Assembly (NCBI GenBank): GCA_015228995.1 | Contig: JADGCM010000102.1 | Span: 1-6,355 of the forward strand | DNA from: Magnetococcales bacterium | GTDB lineage: Bacteria; Pseudomonadota; Magnetococcia; Magnetococcales; JADGCH01 | Reading direction: 5' to 3' | Length of the DNA: 6,355 bases | Shown: in pieces, positions 1-6,026 of the stretch | Position numbering within the stretch: position 1 is the first letter of the stretch | How the letters are laid out: every line of letters begins with the position of its first letter | Program-made: the position numbers and the translations under genes | Notes under the pieces: model-generated | Told to the model about the DNA's origin: nothing | Databases searched by the model: none | The model's input: the letters and a program-made list of their open reading frames with translations, nothing else

Positions 1-1
1 G

Positions 2-3000
2 TCGCTCATCAGCCTATCAGCTGGCGTTGATGACCGCGTCACCCTGCTGGCGGCGGCACTGCTGAACGTGGCCGGTATGGAGACAGTGACTGGTAGTGCT
101 GGCACCGATACGGTGGCACTGCTGACCGCTGCCAACCTCATTACCGTCACGATCGAGACCGTTATCGGCAGCAGTTTAACCGATACCGTGACCTTGATAT
201 CGGCGGGAACGGTAGCGATCCAGGCAATCGAATCGATCCAGGGAAGTACCAAACTAGATACCGTGGTGCTGTTGGAGTCGGCTACCACCACGGTCTCCGC
301 CATCGACTGCGTCGTTGGCTCCAGCGGTTTAGATACTGTGGTGGTGTTGGATGGTCGTTCGATTGCCATGGTCGATGTCGAATCGGTGGTCATCGTTGGC
401 GGTGGTGGCTCCGATCCGGGTGAACCAGTAGGTAGCGGCGATGTGCGTATCGTCGATAACACCGCTATTGGCAGTACTGGCATCGACACCATCGAGATGC
501 GCAGTGCCGGTTTTCTGGCCATCTCCCAGATTGAAACTTTGGTCGGAACCACTGCCAGAGAAACAATCCAGCTGCTGACTCAAGCCAGTGTGGTAACAAC
601 AGCGATCAACACCCTGTTGGGCAGTGGTGGTCAAGACACCCTGCTGCTCACAACCAATGATCAGGTGGCGGTGATGTCGGTTGAAACGGTGCTGGGTGCC
701 GCTGCCACCGACACGCTGGTATTACTCAGTGCCGGCGATGTCGTGGTCAGTTCGATTTCTCAGGTGGTCGGTGGTGCGGGGATGGACACGGTCACCCTGT
801 TGGTAAGCGGTGCGCTGATGTTGTCAGGCATCGACACCCTGGTGGGTAGTACCGAGGTGGATACGGTACGATTGATGACCAGTGGTCGCTTGGCGATTAC
901 CGATGTTGAAAGTGTGATCGGTTCCACGGTGACGGATAGCGTGGCGCTCCTGACCGCCGCCGCAGTGGCGGTCTCTGCAATAGAACGACTGGTTGGTAGT
1001 CTTGGTACCGACACTTTCACCCTATTGACCGCCGGGTCAGTAACCGTGACGGCGGTAGAGACCGTGGTCGGTAGCAGCCTGACCGATAGCGTCACCTTAC
1101 TCGCAGCTGGACAGATCAGCCTCTCTGGCATCGAAAAATTAGTTGGTAGCATTGGTACCGATACGGTGATTTTGCTCACCGGCGGCACCGTGGCTGTCAC
1201 GGCTATCGATACTTTGTTGGGCAGTCGTGGCACGGAGACGCTGACGTTACTGACAGCTGGCGTTACCGCATTATCGGCCATCGACTCAGTGGTGGCCACC
1301 ACCGCTGCCGACAGTGTGGTCTTGCTCGACAGTGGCGTGGTCTATGTGAATGCCGTTGACACGCTTATCGGTAACTCTAGCAAAGAGACGGTGACGCTAC
1401 AGGGCACGACTTTGCTGACAGTCGTTGCGATTGACTCTGTCACCAGCCAGGTCACCGCTGCCGATACGCTGCTATTAGAGACGGCGGCGGCGGTAGCCAT
1501 GGCTGGCTTTGACAGTGTTGTGGGCAGTCATGGGCCAGATACGTTGGCACTGATGACAACTGGCCAGGTCTACATAACCGGTATTGAGACAGTACTCGGA
1601 AATAGCGGCATTGAAACGGTCACCTTGCTGACGGCCAGCTTGACGGCTGTTGCCACCATTGACTCGGTGGTCGGTACCGCGACCGATGCCGATAGCGTCT
1701 TGTTGCTGGAGGCAGGGGCCACGACATTGGTAGCGGTAGAGACCCTTATCGGTACCGCTGCCCGTGAAAGTGTGGCCTTGCTCAATACCCAACGGGTGGC
1801 TATTGTTGGCATTGACTCCCTGGTAGGCGGGACGACCGCGTTGACCGATACGGTGACGTTGTTGTCGGCGACAGCGGTGGCGGTCTCCTCTTTCAACAGC
1901 GTCATCGGTAGCAGTGGCATCGATACCGTGACCTTGATGACCACGGAAAATCTGGTAGTGACTGCGGTCGAAAGTGTCATTGGTAGTAGCAGTGTCGATA
2001 CGGTTACCCTGATCTCACATAGCAACATTGCCGTCGCCGCCATTGACTCAGTTGTTGGTCTGGTGACGACTACGGATACAGTGTTGCTGCTGGATGCCAG
2101 TAATGCCGTCGTGGTGTTTGCCATCGACACCCTCGTTGGTACCACTGCCCGTGAAACCGTAACCCTGCGCAGCAGTAATCAAATCGCCATTTCTGGCATC
2201 GAGACGGTCATCAGTGCCACCACCGCTAACACCGACACCCTAACCCTATTGACCGCCGGGTTTGTCATGGTCTCCTCCTGCGAAAGCCTGATCGGCAGCG
2301 GTGGCACCGACACCGTCGCCATGATGACCTCGGAGAATTTATACTTCAGCGCCATCGAAAGCATACTGGGAACCAGCGGCAGTGATCGAGTGGTAGTGCA
2401 GGGTGGCGGCGCTCTAGCGGTATCGGCGGTCGAGTCGGTGGTGGGCGATATCGTCGCTTTCGACACCCTGACCCTATTGGATAGCGCCGCATTGGTGTTG
2501 TCAGGCATTGATGCCATCATCGGCAGTGCACTGGCAGAAACGGTGATTCTGTTGACGACTGCTCAGTCGATGCACATCAGCAACGTCAGTAGCATTATCG
2601 GCACCACCGGCACCACTGCTGATGTCTTGATTTTCGATACCGCAGACAGTGTGGCGATTTCACGGATCGAAAGTGTTGTCGGAACTTCTGGAGCCGATAG
2701 TGTCATCTTGCTCACCAATAATTCTGTCTGGTTATCACGCATCGACACCTTGATCGGCAGCAGTCTGACCGACAGTGTCACCCTGTTGACCAATGGTGAT
2801 TTTGTGCTGTCAGGGATCGATACCTTATTGGGAACGGCTGGCAAAGATACGGTGACGTTGCTGGTGGCGCAAAATGTGGCCGCCTCTGGTATCGATTCGA
2901 TCTTCGGTACCGTCCTAGACGATACCGTGACCTTATTGACCCGGACTGAAATGGTCATCTCCGACGTTGAGACAATATTAGGAAGCGGCCTCAATGACAA

Positions 3001-3700
3001 GATCACCATCGTGGGAGATCCGAGTAATTCGGCATCGGCCTATCCGGGTGGGGTGATGTTAGTGGTTTCTAACGTTGGCACGGTGGTGGGCAGCTCACTG
3101 GAGGATTATGACGTCGTCACGATGTTGGGCAGTACAGGCCACAACATGACGGTGAGCAACGTGGAATACATCGTTGGCAGTGGCGGCACCGACACCGTTG
3201 GCCTGATTGACAGTGTCAATGCCTCCACCATGACCGTGTATCTGTCGGGAGTGGAAAGTGTGGTCGGGTCGCTGGCCAACGACATTTTGGTGGTTATGGA
3301 CCGGGGAGCTGCAGTTGCTGGTGGGTTAGGAGACGACATCATCACCGGTGGCTATGGCGCCAACCGGTTTATCTTTACGTCGCCGGCTGACTCATCGCTG
3401 TGGAATGGCGGTGCTGGAGATACCATCCGTTATTTTCACGCCCTTGGTAGTTCCACCCAAAAAGATCACATTGTCTTTTCTGGTTTCCAATCGCTGATGG
3501 GCATCACCACGGCCAATTTTGAATTTAATGGCTCCTACGTTAACGGCTTCTCCGGCAATGACAAAGCCTCGGTCGTTTACAACGATGCGGCTGGTTACAT
3601 CAAGGTAGATAGTAATGGCGATGGCAACGAAGATATGAGAATCACCCTAACAGGCATCTCTCTGACCGACTTAACGGCCAGCAACTTTGAATGGACCTAA
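2..3700 (+). CDS. C-terminal part of a giant type-I-secreted RTX-like repeat protein (5' end outside window)
   Basis: The frame is open from base 2 to a TAA at 3698-3700, giving 1232 residues; the true start lies upstream, because the GTG at 68 falls in the middle of a repeat and the repeat pattern continues to the window edge. The visible protein consists of about 42 tandem repeats of mostly 25 residues (consensus E/D-S/T-V-V-G-S-x3-D-T-V-T-L-L-T, then x3-V-x-V-S-x-I), followed by an RTX-type motif and a serralysin/RTX-type C-terminal region. It is almost free of cysteine (two seen) and rich in Thr, Ser, Val, Gly and Asp, as usual for extracellular Ca-binding or adhesin-like proteins. I infer that it is exported in one step by an ABC/MFP/TolC system to the surface or medium and forms a long stalk or fibre; adhesin, S-layer-like or other surface roles are all possible. 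No enzymatic domain is visible. No transporter genes lie in the window. Its stop overlaps the start of waaF. Confidence 0.9.
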   Translation, partial: SLISLSAGVDDRVTLLAAALLNVAGMETVTGSAGTDTVALLTAANLITVTIETVIGSSLTDTVTLISAGTVAIQAIESIQGSTKLDTVVLLESATTTVSAIDCVVGSSGLDTVVVLDGRSIAMVDVESVVIVGGGGSDPGEPVGSGDVRIVDNTAIGSTGIDTIEMRSAGFLAISQIETLVGTTARETIQLLTQASVVTTAINTLLGSGGQDTLLLTTNDQVAVMSVETVLGAAATDTLVLLSAGDVVVSSISQVVGGAGMDTVTLLVSGALMLSGIDTLVGSTEVDTVRLMTSGRLAITDVESVIGSTVTDSVALLTAAAVAVSAIERLVGSLGTDTFTLLTAGSVTVTAVETVVGSSLTDSVTLLAAGQISLSGIEKLVGSIGTDTVILLTGGTVAVTAIDTLLGSRGTETLTLLTAGVTALSAIDSVVATTAADSVVLLDSGVVYVNAVDTLIGNSSKETVTLQGTTLLTVVAIDSVTSQVTAADTLLLETAAAVAMAGFDSVVGSHGPDTLALMTTGQVYITGIETVLGNSGIETVTLLTASLTAVATIDSVVGTATDADSVLLLEAGATTLVAVETLIGTAARESVALLNTQRVAIVGIDSLVGGTTALTDTVTLLSATAVAVSSFNSVIGSSGIDTVTLMTTENLVVTAVESVIGSSSVDTVTLISHSNIAVAAIDSVVGLVTTTDTVLLLDASNAVVVFAIDTLVGTTARETVTLRSSNQIAISGIETVISATTANTDTLTLLTAGFVMVSSCESLIGSGGTDTVAMMTSENLYFSAIESILGTSGSDRVVVQGGGALAVSAVESVVGDIVAFDTLTLLDSAALVLSGIDAIIGSALAETVILLTTAQSMHISNVSSIIGTTGTTADVLIFDTADSVAISRIESVVGTSGADSVILLTNNSVWLSRIDTLIGSSLTDSVTLLTNGDFVLSGIDTLLGTAGKDTVTLLVAQNVAASGIDSIFGTVLDDTVTLLTRTEMVISDVETILGSGLNDKITIVGDPSNSASAYPGGVMLVVSNVGTVVGSSLEDYDVVTMLGSTGHNMTVSNVEYIVGSGGTDTVGLIDSVNASTMTVYLSGVESVVGSLANDILVVMDRGAAVAGGLGDDIITGGYGANRFIFTSPADSSLWNGGAGDTIRYFHALGSSTQKDHIVFSGFQSLMGITTANFEFNGSYVNGFSGNDKASVVYNDAAGYIKVDSNGDGNEDMRITLTGISLTDLTASNFEWT
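398..442 (+). other. Gly/Pro-rich linker interrupting the repeat array
   Basis: Fifteen codons encode GGGGSDPGEPVGSGD, which replaces the second half of one 25-residue repeat. The repeats resume in register straight after it, with the unit starting at 458. The composition predicts a flexible hinge between two solenoid segments; the sharp boundary suggests a join between two repeat domains rather than gradual decay. Confidence 0.7.
1283..2818 (+). repeat. Higher-order repeat: four blocks of five 25-27-residue units
   Basis: Within the array, units resemble the unit five positions away more than their neighbours. The blocks are 1283-1660, 1661-2044, 2045-2431 and 2432-2818 (126, 128, 129 and 129 codons). 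In every block the first unit has an acidic residue after its Leu run (LLD or LLLE/LLLD). The second has Glu instead of Asp at the core position (KET, RES, RET, AET). The third is enlarged to 26-27 residues, and the fourth and fifth are 25 long. DNA agrees: a 19-bp stretch at 1751-1769 recurs at 2138-2156 with one mismatch, exactly 387 bp apart. This indicates amplification of a five-unit module. Confidence 0.8.
3320..3697 (+). other. RTX motif and C-terminal type I secretion region of the giant protein
   Basis: After the last 25-residue repeat comes GGLGDDIITGGYGANRFIF from 3320, a classical RTX Ca-binding nonapeptide followed by the half-repeat that normally closes RTX domains. Then follow NGGAGDTIRYF and KDHIVFSGF, matching the pattern of serralysin/RTX C-terminal domains (ADxIxxF...DxIdfs). 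The stretch DSNGDGNEDMRI at 3608-3643 is an acidic, probably Ca-binding loop. The protein ends LTDLTASNFEWT, the hydrophobic/acidic tail usual for substrates recognised by type I secretion ABC transporters. Only one RTX repeat is left, so Ca-driven folding would nucleate at the extreme C-terminus. The assignment rests on motif resemblance. Confidence 0.8.
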
Positions 3701-4713
3701 ACGATTCTCGGCTACGAACTGGTACCCTGATCGTCGCCCCGGCTTGGATTGGCGATATGGTGGTGGCCCATGCGCTGGTGCGTTGGCTGCACCAGCAATA
3801 TCCAGCTGAGGCGATTGATCTCTTGGCCCCATCCTGGAGTGCCCCCCTCATACAGGCTATGCCGGAGGTACGCCACGCCATACCTGTGCCGATCACCCAT
3901 GGCCGATTGGCATTGTACCAACGTTACCGGATCGGCTGTCAGCTGCGTGGCCAGCGTTATCGTCAGGCAATCGTACTCCCCAACTCTTTCAAGTCGGCTC
4001 TGGTACCCTTTTGGTCGGATATTCCCCGCCGCATCGGCTACCGTGGCGAATGGCGCTGGGGCGTGTTGACCGAAGCCAGAAAACTCAATAAACGAGCCTT
4101 CCCGCGTCTCGTGGATCGTTTCGTGGCCTTGGGATGTGATCAAGATGCCCCGCCCCCTGAATCACCCCCCCTGCCCGTGTTACAAATCAATCCGGAAGTA
4201 GCGGCCAACGTGGCCGCTCAGTGGCAATTGGCGACGACAGCCCCCCTGGCTGTGCTCTGCCCAGGAGCCGCCTACGGACCGGCCAAACGCTGGCCTTTGG
4301 CCCATTACGGCACCGTGGCCCACCACCTCAACAATAAAGGGTGGCAAGTGGTGATTTTAGGCAGTAGTCATGAACGAGCTGATGGCGAACAGATTAAGGC
4401 CGTGGCCCGGCAAACCCACAATTTAGCGGGCCAGTTGGACCTCACCGCATCCATAGCCCTCATGTCACGTGCTGGCTTGGTCATCAGCAATGATTCCGGC
4501 CTGATGCACGTCGCCGCAGCGCTACAACGGCGACTGATCGCCATTTTTGGTTCCTCAGATCCCTATTGCACACCGCCACTCAGTGATCGTGCGACGATTC
4601 TCTATCGAGCGCTTTCTTGTAGTCCTTGCCTACGTCGCAGCTGTCCCCAAGGGGATCTGCGCTGTCTGACCGAGATAAAACCTGCCGACGTCATCGCCCA
4701 CATCAACCCGTAG
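3691..4713 (+). CDS. waaF: ADP-heptose--LPS heptosyltransferase II
   Basis: This glycosyltransferase family 9 enzyme transfers the second L-glycero-D-manno-heptose from ADP-heptose onto heptose I of the LPS inner core, at the cytoplasmic face of the inner membrane. At 340 residues it has normal family length (about 345). Visible signatures: WIGDMV at residues 19-24, where Asp22 corresponds to the catalytic-type acid of the family; LPNSFKSAL at 96-104; CPGAAYGPAKRWP at 190-202; NDSGLMHVAAA at 267-277 in the sugar-nucleotide-binding half; TPPLS at 294-298. The C-terminal four-Cys pattern (C310, C313, C318, C325) occurs in many non-enteric WaaF proteins. The start is fixed: a TGA in the same frame (3688-3690) directly precedes ATG 3691, and no ATG, GTG or TTG codon follows before the first motif. 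It overlaps the upstream stop by 10 bp and has no clear Shine-Dalgarno, so translation probably depends on coupling. Confidence 0.95.
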   Translation: MDLNDSRLRTGTLIVAPAWIGDMVVAHALVRWLHQQYPAEAIDLLAPSWSAPLIQAMPEVRHAIPVPITHGRLALYQRYRIGCQLRGQRYRQAIVLPNSFKSALVPFWSDIPRRIGYRGEWRWGVLTEARKLNKRAFPRLVDRFVALGCDQDAPPPESPPLPVLQINPEVAANVAAQWQLATTAPLAVLCPGAAYGPAKRWPLAHYGTVAHHLNNKGWQVVILGSSHERADGEQIKAVARQTHNLAGQLDLTASIALMSRAGLVISNDSGLMHVAAALQRRLIAIFGSSDPYCTPPLSDRATILYRALSCSPCLRRSCPQGDLRCLTEIKPADVIAHINP

Positions 4714-4740
4714 GGTGAGTCAGTAAACTACCGGTAACAC
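4714..4740. other. Convergent intergenic gap between waaF and the bacteriohemerythrin gene
   Basis: Only 27 bp separate the two stop codons. The gap has an 8-bp palindrome TACCGGTA at 4729-4736 and GGTG/CACC ends, but no GC-rich stem with a T-run on either strand. Transcription from either side probably ends inside, or after reading into, the opposing gene. Confidence 0.5.
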
Positions 4741-5763
4741 CTAATTTAACTGTACCCCGGTGCCCTGTGGAGAGTTTTGTTGGAAGAAAGTCTTATACTT
4801 AAAATCAATGGTTGCAGTGTGACTCATAAACCAGTCGATCAGAAAGAACAATAAATCCATGGCCAAACCGATGTCAGGGCCCGCCTGAAACTGGCTGTAT
4901 AACTCTGTCAGCCGCGCCAACAGCTTCTGGTGCTCTTGCCGATGCTGTTCATAGCCTGGGAACCCACAGCGCTGCATCGCCTCCTCTTCCCCCCGAAAGT
5001 GGGTCTTGGTGTAGCTCCAAAGAAAATCAAACAGCTTTATCATTTGTTGCCAATCAATCGCCGAGGATGGACGTCCCCGCACGTCATGGAGCAAGGCATG
5101 TAGATGGAGGATCTGGTTCAATAGCTGCTTATGTTCCTGGTTGAAACGTGGCACACCAACATCTTGTAGCTGTCCCTCTAGGGCACGCAACATGCTTTCA
5201 CTGCCGTTATAGGACGGTGATGCAATGCGATGGGACTGCGGTGGTGGCCGCACAGCCGCCGCTCTTTTTGGTTGCTGCTTGGATGAGGAAAGGAACTTGC
5301 TCGGATCAATCTGCTCCCCTTGTGCTGCACGCGTGTAGAGCATGTCGACGTTGTTGATATGATCGAACAACCAACCTACCGTCAGATGCAACAACTCAAC
5401 CACGTAGGTGACTGATTCACGCCAGATGCGTTGCTCTGCGGCCAATACCGATTCCACAAATCTCCGATGGGCCCGAACGTGGTGCTCAAGACCAACAAAC
5501 CCAACCCGATGCATGTACTCTTCCTCTTCCTGGAAGTGCTTGAGCACATACCCCTTCAGTTTACCAATCACCCGCTCGATGGTTTGTTTATCGGTATCCG
5601 TAGGAGCGTGGCGCTGCAGCTCCTGAACGCAACCGTACAGCTCGGCGATATAGTCAATCAGAGCCAAATGCTGCTGATGAAAAGAGGAGACTTTAACATC
5701 CCTGAGACGCGCCTGGAGGCTATCGCGAAACTTTTCGATCGACAGTATTTGCAGACCGCTCAT
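4741..5763 (-). CDS. Bacteriohemerythrin with two hemerythrin domains
   Basis: A 340-residue protein with two complete non-heme di-iron hemerythrin domains, which bind O2 reversibly. Likely roles are O2 storage, delivery or sensing in the cytoplasm; no signal peptide or membrane segment is seen. Domain 1 (about 28-145) has ligands H32, H76, E80, H95, H99, H135 and D140. Domain 2 (about 207-325) has H211, H255, E259, H274, H278, H315 and D320. All seven ligands of the family are present in both. A basic, Pro-rich linker (about 146-190, with KQQPKRAAAVRPPP) joins them. Each domain is led in by a similar helix (RLRDVKVSSF and QLQDVGVPRF), so the gene arose by internal duplication. A GTG at 5772 is in frame but abuts the Shine-Dalgarno; GGGAG at 5772-5776 sits 8 nt before ATG 5763, which I prefer. 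No output domain is fused, so signalling would need a partner. Confidence 0.93.
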   Translation of the reverse strand: MSGLQILSIEKFRDSLQARLRDVKVSSFHQQHLALIDYIAELYGCVQELQRHAPTDTDKQTIERVIGKLKGYVLKHFQEEEEYMHRVGFVGLEHHVRAHRRFVESVLAAEQRIWRESVTYVVELLHLTVGWLFDHINNVDMLYTRAAQGEQIDPSKFLSSSKQQPKRAAAVRPPPQSHRIASPSYNGSESMLRALEGQLQDVGVPRFNQEHKQLLNQILHLHALLHDVRGRPSSAIDWQQMIKLFDFLWSYTKTHFRGEEEAMQRCGFPGYEQHRQEHQKLLARLTELYSQFQAGPDIGLAMDLLFFLIDWFMSHTATIDFKYKTFFQQNSPQGTGVQLN

Positions 5764-5771
5764 TGAGACCA

Positions 5772-5776
5772 CTCCC
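5772..5776 (-). promoter_or_regulatory. Ribosome binding site of the bacteriohemerythrin gene
   Basis: GGGAG on the minus strand lies 8 nt upstream of ATG 5761-5763, ideal spacing. It overlaps the alternative GTG codon (5770-5772), which argues against that codon as the start. Confidence 0.7.
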
Positions 5777-5818
5777 GCCCACTATTAAACCTCAGAAGAC
5801 GCAACAACAACCCGCCTC

Positions 5819-5824
5819 ATTGTA
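5819..5824 (-). promoter_or_regulatory. Possible -10 element upstream of the bacteriohemerythrin gene
   Basis: TACAAT on the minus strand, about 55 nt before the ATG at 5763, is one base from the sigma-70 -10 consensus. No good -35 hexamer is seen 16-18 nt further upstream, so it is a weak candidate. If it is not used, the gene would be read through from serC. Confidence 0.25.
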
Positions 5825-5848
5825 ACAAATCTCTTCCTCTAAGGGAAC

Positions 5849-5867
5849 CACTATCGCAAAAATAGTG
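5849..5867 (-). repeat. Short inverted repeat between the remnant and the bacteriohemerythrin gene
   Basis: CACTAT and ATAGTG form a 6-bp stem around a 7-nt loop. In the minus-strand RNA three further G-U pairs extend it to nine, which the plus-strand RNA cannot do. No U-run follows, so it is not a standard terminator; it could be a processing or protection hairpin, or chance. Confidence 0.35.
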
Positions 5868-5876
5868 ACCTCGAAA

Positions 5877-6008
5877 CTAATCGACCAGCACCAAATGTTG
5901 GTGGTGAAAAACAGGGACTTTGATCTCTCGCAACCGTGCCCGCAACGTCTGCTTGAATTGATCCACCGATAAATCGTGAAAAACGGTACTGGCGTCAGAC
6001 TGTGCCAT
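5877..6008 (-). pseudogene. Truncated hemerythrin N-terminus, remnant of a tandem duplicate
   Basis: ATG at 6008 opens a 43-codon frame ending in TAG at 5877-5879. Its residues 18-43 (from FKQTLRARLREIKV to the last Asp) match residues 12-37 of the downstream bacteriohemerythrin at about 15 of 26 positions, most others being conservative, and the alignment is gapless. It includes the first metal-ligand histidine (HHQHL versus HQQHL). The stop falls where the intact gene has TAT (Tyr38), and the homology ends there. Only one of seven iron ligands remains, so it cannot form a di-iron site alone. It starts 18 nt after serC and has a strong GGAGG site, so it is probably still transcribed and perhaps translated. 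Third codon positions differ a lot from the intact copy, so the duplication is not recent. A functional small protein cannot be excluded. Confidence 0.8.
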
Positions 6009-6017
6009 CACAACATG

Positions 6018-6022
6018 CCTCC
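6018..6022 (-). promoter_or_regulatory. Ribosome binding site of the hemerythrin remnant
   Basis: A perfect GGAGG on the minus strand lies 9 nt before ATG 6006-6008, just after the serC stop. It is stronger than the site of the intact hemerythrin gene, showing that the translation start of the remnant is intact even though its body is gone. Confidence 0.65.
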
Positions 6023-6026
6023 ACTA

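Larger units (their letters stand above)
2..3253 (+). repeat. Tandem array of about 42 imperfect 75-bp (25-residue) coding repeats
   Basis: Cutting the protein before each E/D-S/T-V/L-V/I-G motif gives unit after unit of exactly 25 residues, with some of 26-27. Each unit shows three short beta-prone stretches: around the ETVVG segment, around DTVTLL, and around VAVSAI. They are separated by Gly/Ser/Asp turns, which fits one rung of a beta-solenoid (inference). The units are strongly diverged in DNA, so this is an old array. The regular 25-residue spacing breaks at a Gly/Pro-rich linker (398-442) and in the last three units (2969-3253), which grow to 29-36 residues. The repeats are not canonical RTX nonapeptides (GGxGxDxUx), although the GSxGTDT core is reminiscent of them. 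Confidence 0.92.

Noticed and set aside
68..70. GTG at 68 as the start of the repeat protein
   Set aside because: The frame is open upstream to base 2 and those residues (RVTLLAAALLNV) belong to another repeat unit, so the GTG is an internal valine.
1283..2818. CRISPR-like regular DNA repeats
   Set aside because: The period is a multiple of three, the frame is open throughout, repeats are imperfect in DNA and conserved in protein, and there are no spacers.
760..3009. Long minus-strand open frames opposite the repeat gene (760-1302, 1570-2145, 2179-2520, 2563-3009)
   Set aside because: They mirror the repeat structure of the plus strand: a stop-poor repeated DNA yields long antisense frames with the same periodicity. 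They lack family motifs, and the plus-strand frame is unbroken and has a convincing C-terminal domain.
4714..4740. Bidirectional terminator between the convergent genes
   Set aside because: Only an 8-bp palindrome and weak GGTG/CACC ends are present, without a stable GC stem or T-tract.
5148..5766. Plus-strand open frames within the bacteriohemerythrin gene
   Set aside because: They overlap a gene with full family motifs on the other strand and show no recognisable protein features.
5770..5772. GTG at 5772 as start of the bacteriohemerythrin
   Set aside because: The purine-rich site lies directly against and over this codon, while it is ideally spaced for ATG 5763.
5810..5845. Possible continuation of the hemerythrin remnant in another frame (PLEEEICYNEAG resembling the HFQEEEEYM region)
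   Set aside because: The match is short, lacks the ligand His and would require both a frameshift and a deletion of some 40 residues; chance similarity is more likely.
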